Below are positions 41,925 to 49,924 of a stretch of DNA of 64,000 nucleotides, in pieces. Both the position numbers and the translations under genes were made by a program. The DNA lies in the NCBI GenBank assembly GCA_002085155.1, contig NASX01000019.1:16014-80013 (forward strand), read 5' to 3'. Positions within the stretch are counted from its first letter, which is position 1, and every line of letters starts with the position of its first letter. The DNA is from Sorangiineae bacterium NIC37A_2. Lineage in GTDB: Bacteria; Myxococcota_A; Polyangia; Polyangiales; Polyangiaceae. The notes below the pieces were generated by a model that had not been told where the DNA came from, did not search any database, and was given only the letters and a program-made list of their open reading frames with translations.

Positions 41925-42440
41925 CTAAGCCACCTCCACCAGGGTCCACTCGCGGCTTTTGGTCTCGGCGTCGAGGGTGACGATGTCGCCGACGAGGAGG
42001 CCAATGAGCGCTTGGCCAAGAGGCGAACGGGCGCTCACGAGGGTCACGGTGACTTCTTGTGCCGAAGGCGCGCCGAGGGGCACGCGCAGGCTGAGCCCAG
42101 CGCCCCCGGGCATGAGCAGGTGATGCGAGAGGGCACCTTGCTCGTCCTCGAGAGAGAAGAGAGCGCCCCAGGCGATCGGATCAGAATCCTGGAAACGCTT
42201 CGGCTGAACCAAACCCGCAAGCCGCACTTCGTCGAGGAGCTCGACGACCCGGGCCGCCTGCCCACGGGCCACGTAGGACGCCTCCGTGGAGCGCATGTCC
42301 TTGTCGCCCTCCGCGCGATTGTCCTCGTGGACCACACCGGCCTGAGTATTTCTCTGCTCCTGGGTCAGGCGCTCGAGCTGCTCCGAGAGGCGCTTCTTCA
42401 CCTCATCGAGGAGGGCTTGTTTATCGATGAGCTCAAGCAT
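41925..42440 (-). CDS. GreA/GreB-family transcription elongation factor-like protein
   Basis: 171 residues from ATG 42440 (MLELIDKQALLDEV), which begins 2 bp after the TraB stop; the longer ORF overlaps TraB. The N-terminal half is a coiled coil (LLDEVKKRLSEQLERLTQEQ, then GDKDMRSTEASYVARGQAARV), in which the acidic tip of Gre factors is expected (VVHEDNRAEGDKD). The C-terminal FKBP-like half ends SPLGQALIGLLVGDIVTLDA, matching the Gre SPxGxALxGxxxGDxV motif. Gre factors stimulate transcript cleavage by backtracked RNA polymerase. The loop differs from the usual DNAEYHxAK, so it may be a secondary-channel regulator of the Rnk/GreB-like type. Confidence 0.85.
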   Translation of the reverse strand: MLELIDKQALLDEVKKRLSEQLERLTQEQRNTQAGVVHEDNRAEGDKDMRSTEASYVARGQAARVVELLDEVRLAGLVQPKRFQDSDPIAWGALFSLEDEQGALSHHLLMPGGAGLSLRVPLGAPSAQEVTVTLVSARSPLGQALIGLLVGDIVTLDAETKSREWTLVEVA

Positions 42441-42442
42441 TC

Positions 42443-43603
42443 TCAGAGCAGGGAGACAACCCACGTCGCACCGACCCAGGCGCCGAGCGCCGCACCGAGC
42501 GACGAGAGAACACTCACGATCAAGACGCGCGTGACGCGATTCGCGTAGGCGCTACGAATGCTGCTGACCGCTTCGGCGACCTTCTCACAGTCCTCTACGG
42601 TCGGTTTGCGCACCCAGGCCTCCACGAGACCTGTGATCATGCCGGCTCCGATCGCTGGGTGAAGCGTCGTGATAGGCGCTACGACACAAGCTGTGACGAT
42701 CGTGATGGGATGACCGAGAGCTGCGACCGTAAAAATGCCGGACAGGGCGCCCGTCGGAATCGCCCACGCCAGGAGCATCTCCTCGAGCCGCTCCCCCGCG
42801 TGGTCCTGGTAGCCCTTGTAAAAGGCCAGGAGCATGAGGACCGGAATCAGCCAGCCCAGAATCCGGGTCCAGGGCGAGGGCGGTGGAATGGTCGCGAGCT
42901 CAGTCCGATCGACTGGCTTGTCGAGAGCACGAACCATGCCTTCGACGTGGGCTGCGCCGACGACGCCGACGATTTTCGTCCCGGGAGCCTCCCGGATCGA
43001 CGAGATGAGGTAGGCGTCGCGCTCGTCGATGAGCGGGGTCTTGATCTTCGGGAGCTCAGCGGCGACCTGCTTGAGCATCTCACCGATCGTGTCCTGATCC
43101 TTGAGGGACTCGATCTTCTCAGCGTCGATCTCTTCGGTCTCAAAGGGCGCCGCGATGAGCCCCCCGGTGATATTCACCCGGTCCCAGAAGCCGAGGTTCG
43201 CCCAGGTCCGCTTCAGGGTGGCCTGGATGTCGCGATCAGCGAGCACCACGTGAGCCCCGACCGCCTCCGCTGATTTGACCGCCGCGAGGAGCTCGGCGCC
43301 CGGTCGAACCCCGAGTTTCTCCCCGAGTTTTCGCTGGTAGGCGCCGAGCGCGAGGCTGCTCAAGAGAAAGAGGACGCGCTTTTGGCGGATGACCTGGAAG
43401 ATATCGAGCTTCTTCCAGGCGTCCTGATCGACAAGCATACGGTGCCGCTGCTCGTCGAGCTCGACGCACACCGTATCCGGCCGAATTTCCTGGATGACCC
43501 TCTCGACTTCCTCCACGCTCTTCTGGGAGACGTGGGCGGTACCGATGAGGTAGATTTCTTTGTCACCGTAACGGAGCTCGGTGACATGTCCGACTTCGTT
43601 CAT
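42443..43603 (-). CDS. TraB/GumN-family membrane protein
   Basis: 386 residues. The N-terminal TraB domain (about 1-235) has the two family motifs, YLIGTAHVSQKSVEEV and VGVVGAAHVEGMVRAL, plus VCVELDEQRHRML. These conserved Gly-His-Glu positions suggest a metal-dependent (Tiki-like) peptidase fold, which is established only for distant relatives. The C-terminal third has about four TM segments (LGWLIPVLMLLAFYKG, AWAIPTGALSGIFTVAAL, HPITIVTACVVAPITTLHPA, LIVSVLSSLGAALGAWVGA). This is the pheromone-shutdown TraB arrangement found in archaea and many bacteria. Its ATG overlaps the stop of the MYXO-CTERM gene (ATGA), and the Gre gene follows closely, so the three genes form an operon. Confidence 0.9.
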   Translation of the reverse strand: MNEVGHVTELRYGDKEIYLIGTAHVSQKSVEEVERVIQEIRPDTVCVELDEQRHRMLVDQDAWKKLDIFQVIRQKRVLFLLSSLALGAYQRKLGEKLGVRPGAELLAAVKSAEAVGAHVVLADRDIQATLKRTWANLGFWDRVNITGGLIAAPFETEEIDAEKIESLKDQDTIGEMLKQVAAELPKIKTPLIDERDAYLISSIREAPGTKIVGVVGAAHVEGMVRALDKPVDRTELATIPPPSPWTRILGWLIPVLMLLAFYKGYQDHAGERLEEMLLAWAIPTGALSGIFTVAALGHPITIVTACVVAPITTLHPAIGAGMITGLVEAWVRKPTVEDCEKVAEAVSSIRSAYANRVTRVLIVSVLSSLGAALGAWVGATWVVSLL

Positions 43604-44418
43604 CCGATCCTTGAGCGGCGGGCGGCTCGGCTCGCGAGCCCTGCGATCGTGAGGAGCCCGAACAGGCCCAGCGCGGCGCCCCCGGTCGTTCCCTGAGGTC
43701 CAACGCTACAACCGCCCCCAGGACGTCCTTCGACGGGCGGCGGCTCATTGCCTTCCGAGCTCTCGTCGCGCGGAGCCGGCGTGTAGTCCTCTTCCTCTTC
43801 GTCCGCTGCGGGCGCAGGCGCGCTCTCCGGCTCAGCCGCCTTCTTCTTTTTCTTCGTGTCGCTGGCCTGGAACACCATTGAACGGCGATCGACGATCTTG
43901 TTCTGACCCTTGAACTTGAGCGTAGTCGGGACGCCGATCACGGAGCCAGTCGCTGCGTCACGCAGGGTCACTTTGTATTCGCCGGCCACGTAACCGTGGC
44001 CGCGGGTGACCTTGAAGGTAAAGCGGGTCCGCGACTGCGTCTTGCCGGTGCCAGGATCCATGAAGCCGAGATCTTGGCTCTCGATGAGCGACTGCTGACC
44101 GGTGAGCTGCTGGGTCATCTCCTGAGGTCCTTCGCGGCCGTCCACGAGCGCACGCTCGTAGTAAGCAGTCGGCTGGAACTCGAAGCGAACCGGGTAATAA
44201 GCGACGTCAGGAGCGCGCGAGAGATGCACCTCGAGGTCGAGGCGCCAATAGCCCTTCTCTCCTTCGCCATCGCCGCCCTTCTCTTCGACGGTCGTCTGCT
44301 TCCAGACGACGCGTCCCGCTGCCGAGGCAATGCTCGACCAGGTTGAAAGAGAGACGATCGTCAGGACCGCCAAAACAAGCGGGAGCTTGTGAGAAAGACG
44401 AGCGAACAGTCGATGCAT
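43600..44418 (-). CDS. Secreted MYXO-CTERM protein
   Basis: 272 residues from ATG 44418 (MHRLFARLSH) with a GGAGG-type Shine-Dalgarno. The signal peptide ends SIASAAG. The globular part (about 35-195) is beta-rich (YWRLDLEVHLSRAPDVAYYPVRFEF, RTRFTFKVTRGHGYVAGEYKVTLRD). A Lys-rich then Pro/Glu-rich linker follows (about 200-240). The C-terminus is a MYXO-CTERM sorting tail: GGGCSVGP, a hydrophobic stretch ALGLFGLLTIAGLAS, then RAARRSR. In this family the tail is processed by the myxosortase system and the Cys is lipidated, which displays the protein on the surface. The biochemical role is unknown. First gene of the TraB-Gre operon. Confidence 0.9.
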   Translation of the reverse strand: MHRLFARLSHKLPLVLAVLTIVSLSTWSSIASAAGRVVWKQTTVEEKGGDGEGEKGYWRLDLEVHLSRAPDVAYYPVRFEFQPTAYYERALVDGREGPQEMTQQLTGQQSLIESQDLGFMDPGTGKTQSRTRFTFKVTRGHGYVAGEYKVTLRDAATGSVIGVPTTLKFKGQNKIVDRRSMVFQASDTKKKKKAAEPESAPAPAADEEEEDYTPAPRDESSEGNEPPPVEGRPGGGCSVGPQGTTGGAALGLFGLLTIAGLASRAARRSRIG

Positions 44419-44440
44419 GAAAACCTCCGGGCGCGGGAGG

Positions 44441-44800
44441 CTACACGTCCGAGGGGTCCTCGTCGATCCACTCTTCTGGTCCCCAGGTGTCGATCTCTTC
44501 TTCTGACGCATGATGCCAAGGGGGCGGAGCTCGCTCAGTGACAGAATATTCTGCCAGGACTGCGCTCGAGGGGGCAGGCAGGGTCGGGAACGCGGAGTTT
44601 AGCTCGAGCTCGAGGGAGCTCGGCTCGATCCCGCTCACCGGCCCCCGATCGGTCACCCGAGACTCCGGGCCCATGGGCAGTTCCGAAAGCTCACGGTCCT
44701 CGGGGTCGAGGGCGCCAGTGGTCGGGTCGAGCTCGGGGACTCGTAGCGCCGGAATGCGGAAGGTCTCAAAGCGGGTCGCCTCGCGCTTCCGACGCTTCAC
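44441..44800 (-). CDS. Hypothetical acidic protein
   Basis: A 119-residue ORF with a GTG start (KRRKREATRFETF). A basic N-terminus, a Pro/Glu/Ser-rich middle and an acidic, Trp-containing C-terminus (EEEIDTWGPEEWIDEDP) are visible. There is no signal, TM segment or recognised domain. It ends 23 bp before the MYXO-CTERM gene. The absence of a clear Shine-Dalgarno keeps confidence low. Confidence 0.4.
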   Translation of the reverse strand: MKRRKREATRFETFRIPALRVPELDPTTGALDPEDRELSELPMGPESRVTDRGPVSGIEPSSLELELNSAFPTLPAPSSAVLAEYSVTERAPPPWHHASEEEIDTWGPEEWIDEDPSDV

Positions 44801-44964
44801 ATCTCGGGGCGGGAGAAGCGTCCAACGCTTTGTTTCTGATGAGTTTCCCAGAACCGCCTCCGTCGCCTTGGATCCCCCGAGTTTTCGCCTCGCGATAGAG
44901 CGTTCGGTACTCCATCAAGATCGAGAAGGGAAGATGAAAAACGTCAGCGAGATCTACAGAGTGC

Positions 44965-45603
44965 TCACGATCCCGATCGGGAGAGTTCGTGACGCAAACA
45001 CCGCGCGATCGTCATGCCTTCGTCAGGACGCGCGACGACCCGGAACGACTCACCGGGCTCACGGATCACTGGGGTCCAAGTCTCCGCCGACGTCTCCCCG
45101 GGAATCCAATCGAGGTGCGGCGAATCGGCTGCGAGATCAACCTCTCCCCCGGGTCGGATCCAGAGCAGCTCGATGGTCGCTTCTCCTGTCCGCAGCAGTT
45201 CGACCCGTGATCCAAAAGGCGTGGCCGCTTCGACAGCGCCGAAGGCTCCGCGGGTCCGTTCGATCTCAACAGCCGCGGTCCGAGCGCGTCCCGCCAGGGC
45301 CTCCGGCTTTTGGAGGCGGATGCGCACGAACTTGATGAACGAATAACCTGCGAAGAGAAAGGCCGCGGTCTCCTCCGCCGCTACCTCGAGCAGGCGGTAC
45401 TCACGGAACCGAAGTAACGAAGCGACAGCATCCGCGACTTTGCCATAGTCAGCGGTGTCGGAGATCCGACCACTCCGCGCAGCGGCCGAGAGGTCCAATC
45501 CGAGCCAAATATCGGCGCGGAGAGGCTGTTCCCGGTGTCGCTCGTGGGACCTGAGCCCCACGATGCAACGGAGCTCGAGTCCTTCAATATTGATGAGATC
45601 CAT
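44965..45603 (-). CDS. folB: Dihydroneopterin aldolase with C-terminal extension
   Basis: Converts dihydroneopterin to hydroxymethyl-dihydropterin in folate synthesis. Residues 1-120 match FolB: IEGLELRCIVGLRSHERHREQ with E21, DTADYGKVADAV, RLLEVAAEETAAFLF and VRIRLQKPEAL with K99, the catalytic Lys position. The remaining 90 residues, which ordinary FolB (about 120 residues) lacks, look beta-rich (RVELLRTGEATIELLWIRPGGEVDLA) and could be a cupin-like module; its role is unknown. The length of 212 is therefore unusual. No other folate genes are adjacent; ftsH lies more than 5 kb away without folP. Confidence 0.88.
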   Translation of the reverse strand: MDLINIEGLELRCIVGLRSHERHREQPLRADIWLGLDLSAAARSGRISDTADYGKVADAVASLLRFREYRLLEVAAEETAAFLFAGYSFIKFVRIRLQKPEALAGRARTAAVEIERTRGAFGAVEAATPFGSRVELLRTGEATIELLWIRPGGEVDLAADSPHLDWIPGETSAETWTPVIREPGESFRVVARPDEGMTIARCLRHELSRSGS

Positions 45604-45737
45604 GGGCAGCCTCGCGCTCGGACGGCCCCCGCGTCTAGTTCTCGGCCGCTACGGGCGCAAGCCCCCGGCCCTTCCCTTGCGAATCCGGACTCTCCTTCTT
45701 CGCCCCCTGCCGGGAGACCTGCTACCCTGGCGACAGT

Positions 45738-46814
45738 ATGCGCTTCGTTCGGTCCGCAGCCCTATTGCTCGGCGGCTCTCTCTTTCTGGGGGCCTGCGGA
45801 GCCCGTACGGACTCCTCGGAGGGCTTCCCCGGCGCCGGAGGGTCGACGGGCCCCTCTCATGACTGTTGCTCCCCTCACTCGGGGCCAGGCTGTTCTGATG
45901 CCGGGATCCAAGAGTGTGTGTGTGGCTTCGATCCTGCCTGTTGTACGGACCGCTGGTCGCCGCGCTGCGCACTCACCGTGACTTTCGGAGAGTGCGGCGT
46001 TTGTGAGGGCGACTCCGGGAGCGGGGGGCGCGACCCCGCGACAGGTGGTCGCGGCAATACGGGCGGCTATTCCACCGGCGGCGGCCAGTTCGTCGGCGGA
46101 GCCAGCGCCGGTGGCTCCTTCCCCGCTGGCGGTCAGCTCAACACGGGTGGGGTGGCGGTCGGTGGTTCGGTTCAGCCCACCGGAGGACAATCGAGCGGCG
46201 GAGCGGGTCCGGGCGCAGGAGGCAGCTCTCCGAACTGCTGCCGCCCTGGCCCCGCGGGCCTCGGAAGCTGCGACGATCCGGAGACCTTAGCCTGCGTCTG
46301 CCAAACCGATCCCTTCTGTTGCACCAACTATTGGGACGAGGTTTGTACTCTACAGGCCCTGGATTGCGGCGCTTGCGGCCTGGACGGCTCAGGTGGCGGC
46401 GGCGTGGGCGGTAGTGGCGTAGCCGGTTCCGGTGGCATCGCCTCGGGCGGCATCGACTCCGGGGGAAGGCCTGGGGCAGGCGGCGCACTGGCGGGCGGCG
46501 GCGGATCTGCAAATGCCGGCGGCAGTGCAGGCAACCAAGGAGTGGGCGGGGCTTTCCTCTCGCTCTGTGAGAGCACACTCGGTTCCGCTTGTGGGCAGTG
46601 TCTGTGCCCGACCTGTGGCAGCGAAATTCTTGGCTGCCTGGGGGACTCGGGCTGTTGGCGCATTTTTGCCTGCGTTGCGGAGCAGGGCTGTTCGGGAGTG
46701 GATTGTTATCGTCCCGACACCTGTCGCGACGTCATCGACGACTTTGGCTCGTCTCTGCCGAAGGCCCTCGCGTTGCTCGCCTGCTCGAGCGGCAGCGGCT
46801 GTAGCTGCTTCTGA
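45738..46814 (+). CDS. Cys-rich Gly-linker lipoprotein
   Basis: 358 residues. MRFVRSAALL leads to lipobox GAC. Two homologous Cys-rich modules of about 50 residues (HDCCSPHSGPGCSDAGIQECVCGFDPACCTDRW... and PNCCRPGPAGLGSCDDPETLACVCQTDPFCCTNYW...) are each followed by a Gly/Ser-rich linker. A third, different Cys-rich module closes the protein (CESTLGSACGQCLCPTCGSEILGCLG to CSCF). The CVCxxDPxCC-xxxWD pattern recurs in many myxobacterial and planctomycete surface proteins and is surely disulfide-bonded. There is no catalytic motif; adhesion or structural roles are guesses. It stands alone, divergent from folB. Confidence 0.8.
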   Translation: MRFVRSAALLLGGSLFLGACGARTDSSEGFPGAGGSTGPSHDCCSPHSGPGCSDAGIQECVCGFDPACCTDRWSPRCALTVTFGECGVCEGDSGSGGRDPATGGRGNTGGYSTGGGQFVGGASAGGSFPAGGQLNTGGVAVGGSVQPTGGQSSGGAGPGAGGSSPNCCRPGPAGLGSCDDPETLACVCQTDPFCCTNYWDEVCTLQALDCGACGLDGSGGGGVGGSGVAGSGGIASGGIDSGGRPGAGGALAGGGGSANAGGSAGNQGVGGAFLSLCESTLGSACGQCLCPTCGSEILGCLGDSGCWRIFACVAEQGCSGVDCYRPDTCRDVIDDFGSSLPKALALLACSSGSGCSCF

Positions 46815-46895
46815 AGACGACAGGGCTGCTCATTTCAGCCCTCGCCCGCGACTTGCTCGCCGGGGTAGCCTTGGCGCGAAAAAGGGCAGCAGGCC

Positions 46896-47957
46896 TCAGC
46901 GGAGCAGGTAAACAGCCGAGAACCCAAGCCCGACGTCGACGCCAAAATAGGACGAACGCCCTTCCTCAGCGAGCAGATCCGTCGAGCGCCGCGGCAACTC
47001 TTCCGGGCCACTGTGCGCCCCGAAGCCCACGTCGACGCTCAGCGCGCTCCGGAGCGCAAAGTGCTCGCTGAGCTCGTAGGTCATGCTCGCTGCCCCTCCG
47101 AACACCGGTCCCCAGATCGCCCCCGCGCCCTCTCCCCTCTGCGGGCCCCGGACACCGCTCAGGAAGATGGCTCGAGCGCCCGCCGACCCACAAAGCCCTA
47201 ACCTCACGACACTGCTCGCTGGCAGCACACCGCAGCCGAGAAGCCCCAAGACCAGGTTCGACGCCCCGAGCTCAGAGTTCCGCTCGCCGTAGTCGCTCTT
47301 GATCGTGCCCCGGATCCGGGGGCCGAGAAAAAACCCGTTCGTGATCCGAAAGAGCCCGGTCCCTTCGAAGCCAAGGCGAGGCTGAGTGTACGTCGTTGCG
47401 TCGAAGAGGAGCCCAGCGCTGATCTCGGCTCGAGGAACTTCGGGCCGCGTCCGCTCCGCCTCAGCTCGGAGCGTCGAGCGAACGCCCTCCGCCGTCTTCA
47501 CGGGCACGGCATCAGGATCTTCCGCATCCTCGAGCTCAGTCTCGACGATGACCTCTCCCTGCCGAAGAACATAATACTTGGTCTGATGAGGGCCCTCGAC
47601 GACGACCACAGCGTCGACCTCACCTGAGCGCAGTTTCTCAAGGGAAGGCGACGTCGCCTGAGCCCGTGAGGTCGAATAGCCGAGCACGTGGAGCTCTTCT
47701 TCTATGCGCTCGGCGTGACCCTGCTGCTCCGGCGATACAACGACGAGCACTCGCTCCGCCGCACTCGCCCAGGAGCTCAGGGTCAGTGCAAAAGCGAACG
47801 CGCTCGCGCGGAGGACGCGCCCGAGGGATACCGCTCGAGGTACTCGCGCGCGAGTTTCCTGCCTTGTTCTCCCGAGCCAGCGAGTTCGAAGAGCCGCGCC
47901 CAAGCTTGCTCCGCGAACGTGCCGGTCGGAGCCTCGCGCAAATACGTCTCGAACCAC
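46896..47957 (-). CDS. Exported beta-rich protein downstream of FecR
   Basis: 353-residue ORF; the exact start is uncertain because its 5' part overlaps the FecR gene in another frame. GTG 47957 and TTG 47903 are the options. The signal peptide is LRASAFAFALTLSSWASAAERV. The mature part begins with a Rossmann-like stretch (RVLVVVSPEQQGHAERIEEELHVLGY). After an acidic linker it becomes strand-rich (ISAGLLFDATTYTQPRLGFEGTGLF, GASNLVLGLLGCGVLPASSVVRLGLCGSAGARAIF, SSYFGVDVGLGFSAVYLLR), suggestive of an outer-membrane barrel-like region. It is the third gene of the ECF-FecR operon and its likely output or sensory partner. Confidence 0.7.
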   Translation of the reverse strand: MVRDVFARGSDRHVRGASLGAALRTRWLGRTRQETRARVPRAVSLGRVLRASAFAFALTLSSWASAAERVLVVVSPEQQGHAERIEEELHVLGYSTSRAQATSPSLEKLRSGEVDAVVVVEGPHQTKYYVLRQGEVIVETELEDAEDPDAVPVKTAEGVRSTLRAEAERTRPEVPRAEISAGLLFDATTYTQPRLGFEGTGLFRITNGFFLGPRIRGTIKSDYGERNSELGASNLVLGLLGCGVLPASSVVRLGLCGSAGARAIFLSGVRGPQRGEGAGAIWGPVFGGAASMTYELSEHFALRSALSVDVGFGAHSGPEELPRRSTDLLAEEGRSSYFGVDVGLGFSAVYLLR

Positions 47958-49045
47958 TTCTTTGCCTCAGCTTTATTCCCAAGCTGGTCGTATGCGATCT
48001 TTCCCAGATAGAACGCAGTTTGTCCACGCTCCCCCCGGGTCTCACGAAGCCCAAGCAGAAGCTCCCGAGCAAACCGAGGCGATCCTTCGAGGCGCGCCGC
48101 CTGAGCCAGGGCGAAGAGAGAAGAGCTCGACCCGAGACTCAGCGCACTCGCCGCCCCTCGCGCCTCCGCCGCGCGCACCGCAGCGCCACGCTGCCCCGAT
48201 TCGAGGAGCGTTTGCCAGCTGGCACCCTCCACGTTCGCCGGAGCGGGCCCTTTGGGATCGGTCACGTCCTTTTTCTCGATGCGAGCGGCCCCGAGAGCGT
48301 GTTCCTTGGGTTGCCGAGGCGACTCCGCCGAAGCCTCCCTTGAAATCTCAGGAGACGGCTCGTCCGCTCCTGCGTCCGCGCCAGCGTCGATCTTCTCCTC
48401 TCCTCGAGCTTCCTCGTCAGGCGCTCCATCCGCCCGTGTATCAACCGCATCGAGCTGTAAGAACTCCCCTGGGCCGACCTTGCGTGGCGCTTCGAGCCCG
48501 GGTCCTGTCACCAAGACGCCTCCTTCGAGCAACACAAGCTCAAGGTGCTTCTCTTTGGATTGCCAGGCCAAGTCGAACTTGGTTCCGGTGACTCGAACTT
48601 CGAAAGGTCCCGCCTCAAACCGGTAGTCCGTCGCCTTGTTATGGATCACGTGGACATGGGTCCGGCCTTCACCCAGACGAACCCGCGTCTGTTTGGGATC
48701 CGCGCTCTCGACCTTTACCTCGGTGTTCGGGAAGAGCGCGAGCTGACTTCCGTCGGAGAAGTGCACCTGGCGCGTCTCTTCGCCCGTCTTGACCCAGCGC
48801 CCGACGATGCTGCTCTCGCTGCCGTCAATGCGCGCGATGACCCGGAGCTCCTGGCTCGGCCGCGCCACAAAGAAAATCGCAAGTCCCGCGACCAAACAGG
48901 AAGCAAAGGCCAGCCCCCAGAAGAGCTTCGGGGTCTGCCGTTTCCTCTCCAAGGCGCTCAGGCGCGCTCCTACCCGCCCGAGGAGCTCGGGCTCCTCCTC
49001 CATCCGTTCGAGCTCAGCTCGCAGGCGCTCCGCATCAAACCTCAT
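47783..49045 (-). CDS. FecR-domain anti-sigma factor with TPR-like tail
   Basis: 420 residues. A cytoplasmic helical N-terminus (about 1-38) is followed by one TM segment (LFWGLAFASCLVAGLAIFFVA, about 40-60). A FecR domain then follows (about 65-200; WVKTGEETRQVHFSDGSQLALFPNTEVKVE, GRTHVHVIHN, FEVRVTGTKFDLAW). A charged linker and a C-terminal helical region with TPR character (AFYLGKIAYDQLGNKAEAKKWFETYLRE) complete it. FecR-type proteins hold an ECF sigma factor inactive and release it on an envelope signal. Its ATG overlaps the upstream sigma stop (ATGA, 49042-49045). The third operon gene starts inside its 3' end in another frame. Confidence 0.9.
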   Translation of the reverse strand: MRFDAERLRAELERMEEEPELLGRVGARLSALERKRQTPKLFWGLAFASCLVAGLAIFFVARPSQELRVIARIDGSESSIVGRWVKTGEETRQVHFSDGSQLALFPNTEVKVESADPKQTRVRLGEGRTHVHVIHNKATDYRFEAGPFEVRVTGTKFDLAWQSKEKHLELVLLEGGVLVTGPGLEAPRKVGPGEFLQLDAVDTRADGAPDEEARGEEKIDAGADAGADEPSPEISREASAESPRQPKEHALGAARIEKKDVTDPKGPAPANVEGASWQTLLESGQRGAAVRAAEARGAASALSLGSSSSLFALAQAARLEGSPRFARELLLGLRETRGERGQTAFYLGKIAYDQLGNKAEAKKWFETYLREAPTGTFAEQAWARLFELAGSGEQGRKLAREYLERYPSGASSARARSLLH

Positions 49046-49701
49046 GGCGCCTCCTTATCGACGAAAAATGAGCCGAGGCCCGGCTCACGGGACGCAAACA
49101 TCTCAAATCGCTGCTCAGCTTTCGCGAGCTTTCGCTTCGCTGTCGCCAGGGAAACCCCGAGGTTCTGTGCCACTTCTGTGAGCTCCTGGCCTTCGAGGTG
49201 CCGAAGGGCAAAGGCGAGGTGTTCTTCAGCGGAGAGCCGCTCAAGGACTCGATACACAGCGCGGCAGGCCTCCCGCGCGGGATAATCGACAGCGTCGTGG
49301 CTTACCTCGGGCAGCTCACTCGGCTCCCAGAACACGAGCCAGCGCCGCGCCTTGCGCCGCCGAATCGTGCGGTACGCTGTATGGACAGCGAGCTTCCGGA
49401 GCCATCCGCCGAGCGCAAGCGGGTCCTTGAGCGTGTGAGCGCTCGTCAGAGCTTCGACGAACACGTCGTGGAGCACGTCGTCCATGTCGACATGACGTTC
49501 GTGACCGAGCACGCGGCGGAGAAGGCGTAAGGTCGAGGCGGAGTAGCGCTCGAAGAGCGCGTGAGCGGCCCAGGGCTCGCCGTCCTTGAGCCCCTGTGCG
49601 ATCGCGATCTCCGGGCGCAAGGGAACGACCGAGCCGGAGCTCGTCGTGGACCTGACAGCGGAGGCGGGCAGCACTTTGGGTAAGGTGTCATCCGTCGCCA
49701 T
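49042..49701 (-). CDS. ECF-type RNA polymerase sigma factor
   Basis: 219 residues from ATG 49701 (MATDDTLPK); the longer ORF adds 33 improbable residues. Region 2: AHALFERYSASTLRLLRRVLG, VDMDDVLHDVFVEALTSAHTLKDP and LGGWLRKLAVHTAYRTIRRRKARR. Region 4: VLERLSAEEHLAFALRHLEGQELTEVAQNLGVSLATAKRKLAKAEQRFE. This is a standard two-domain ECF factor. It is coupled to the downstream FecR gene by a 4-bp overlap, as in FecIR systems, and should activate its own operon and other envelope genes. It is divergent from the VWA lipoprotein gene across about 220 bp. Confidence 0.92.
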   Translation of the reverse strand: MATDDTLPKVLPASAVRSTTSSGSVVPLRPEIAIAQGLKDGEPWAAHALFERYSASTLRLLRRVLGHERHVDMDDVLHDVFVEALTSAHTLKDPLALGGWLRKLAVHTAYRTIRRRKARRWLVFWEPSELPEVSHDAVDYPAREACRAVYRVLERLSAEEHLAFALRHLEGQELTEVAQNLGVSLATAKRKLAKAEQRFEMFASREPGLGSFFVDKEAP

Positions 49702-49924
49702 CCGCGGCTCAAAATTCGCACAGAAGTGCTTGGGCTGCTTCTCCCCGGAGGCGCGCCGAGGAAGTCCCCGGGGACGCGCGGAGCTCGAGGCGATCCGCAC
49801 TGACGCGCTTGTCCTTGATTCTATTGGCTTTTTCTATCCCGGTGGCCCGGCCACGTCCCGGCCCGGGGATTTCCCTCTTCATTTTCTTGAGCCGCGCCGG
49901 AAGCCCGCCGTCACCTAGCTTCCC

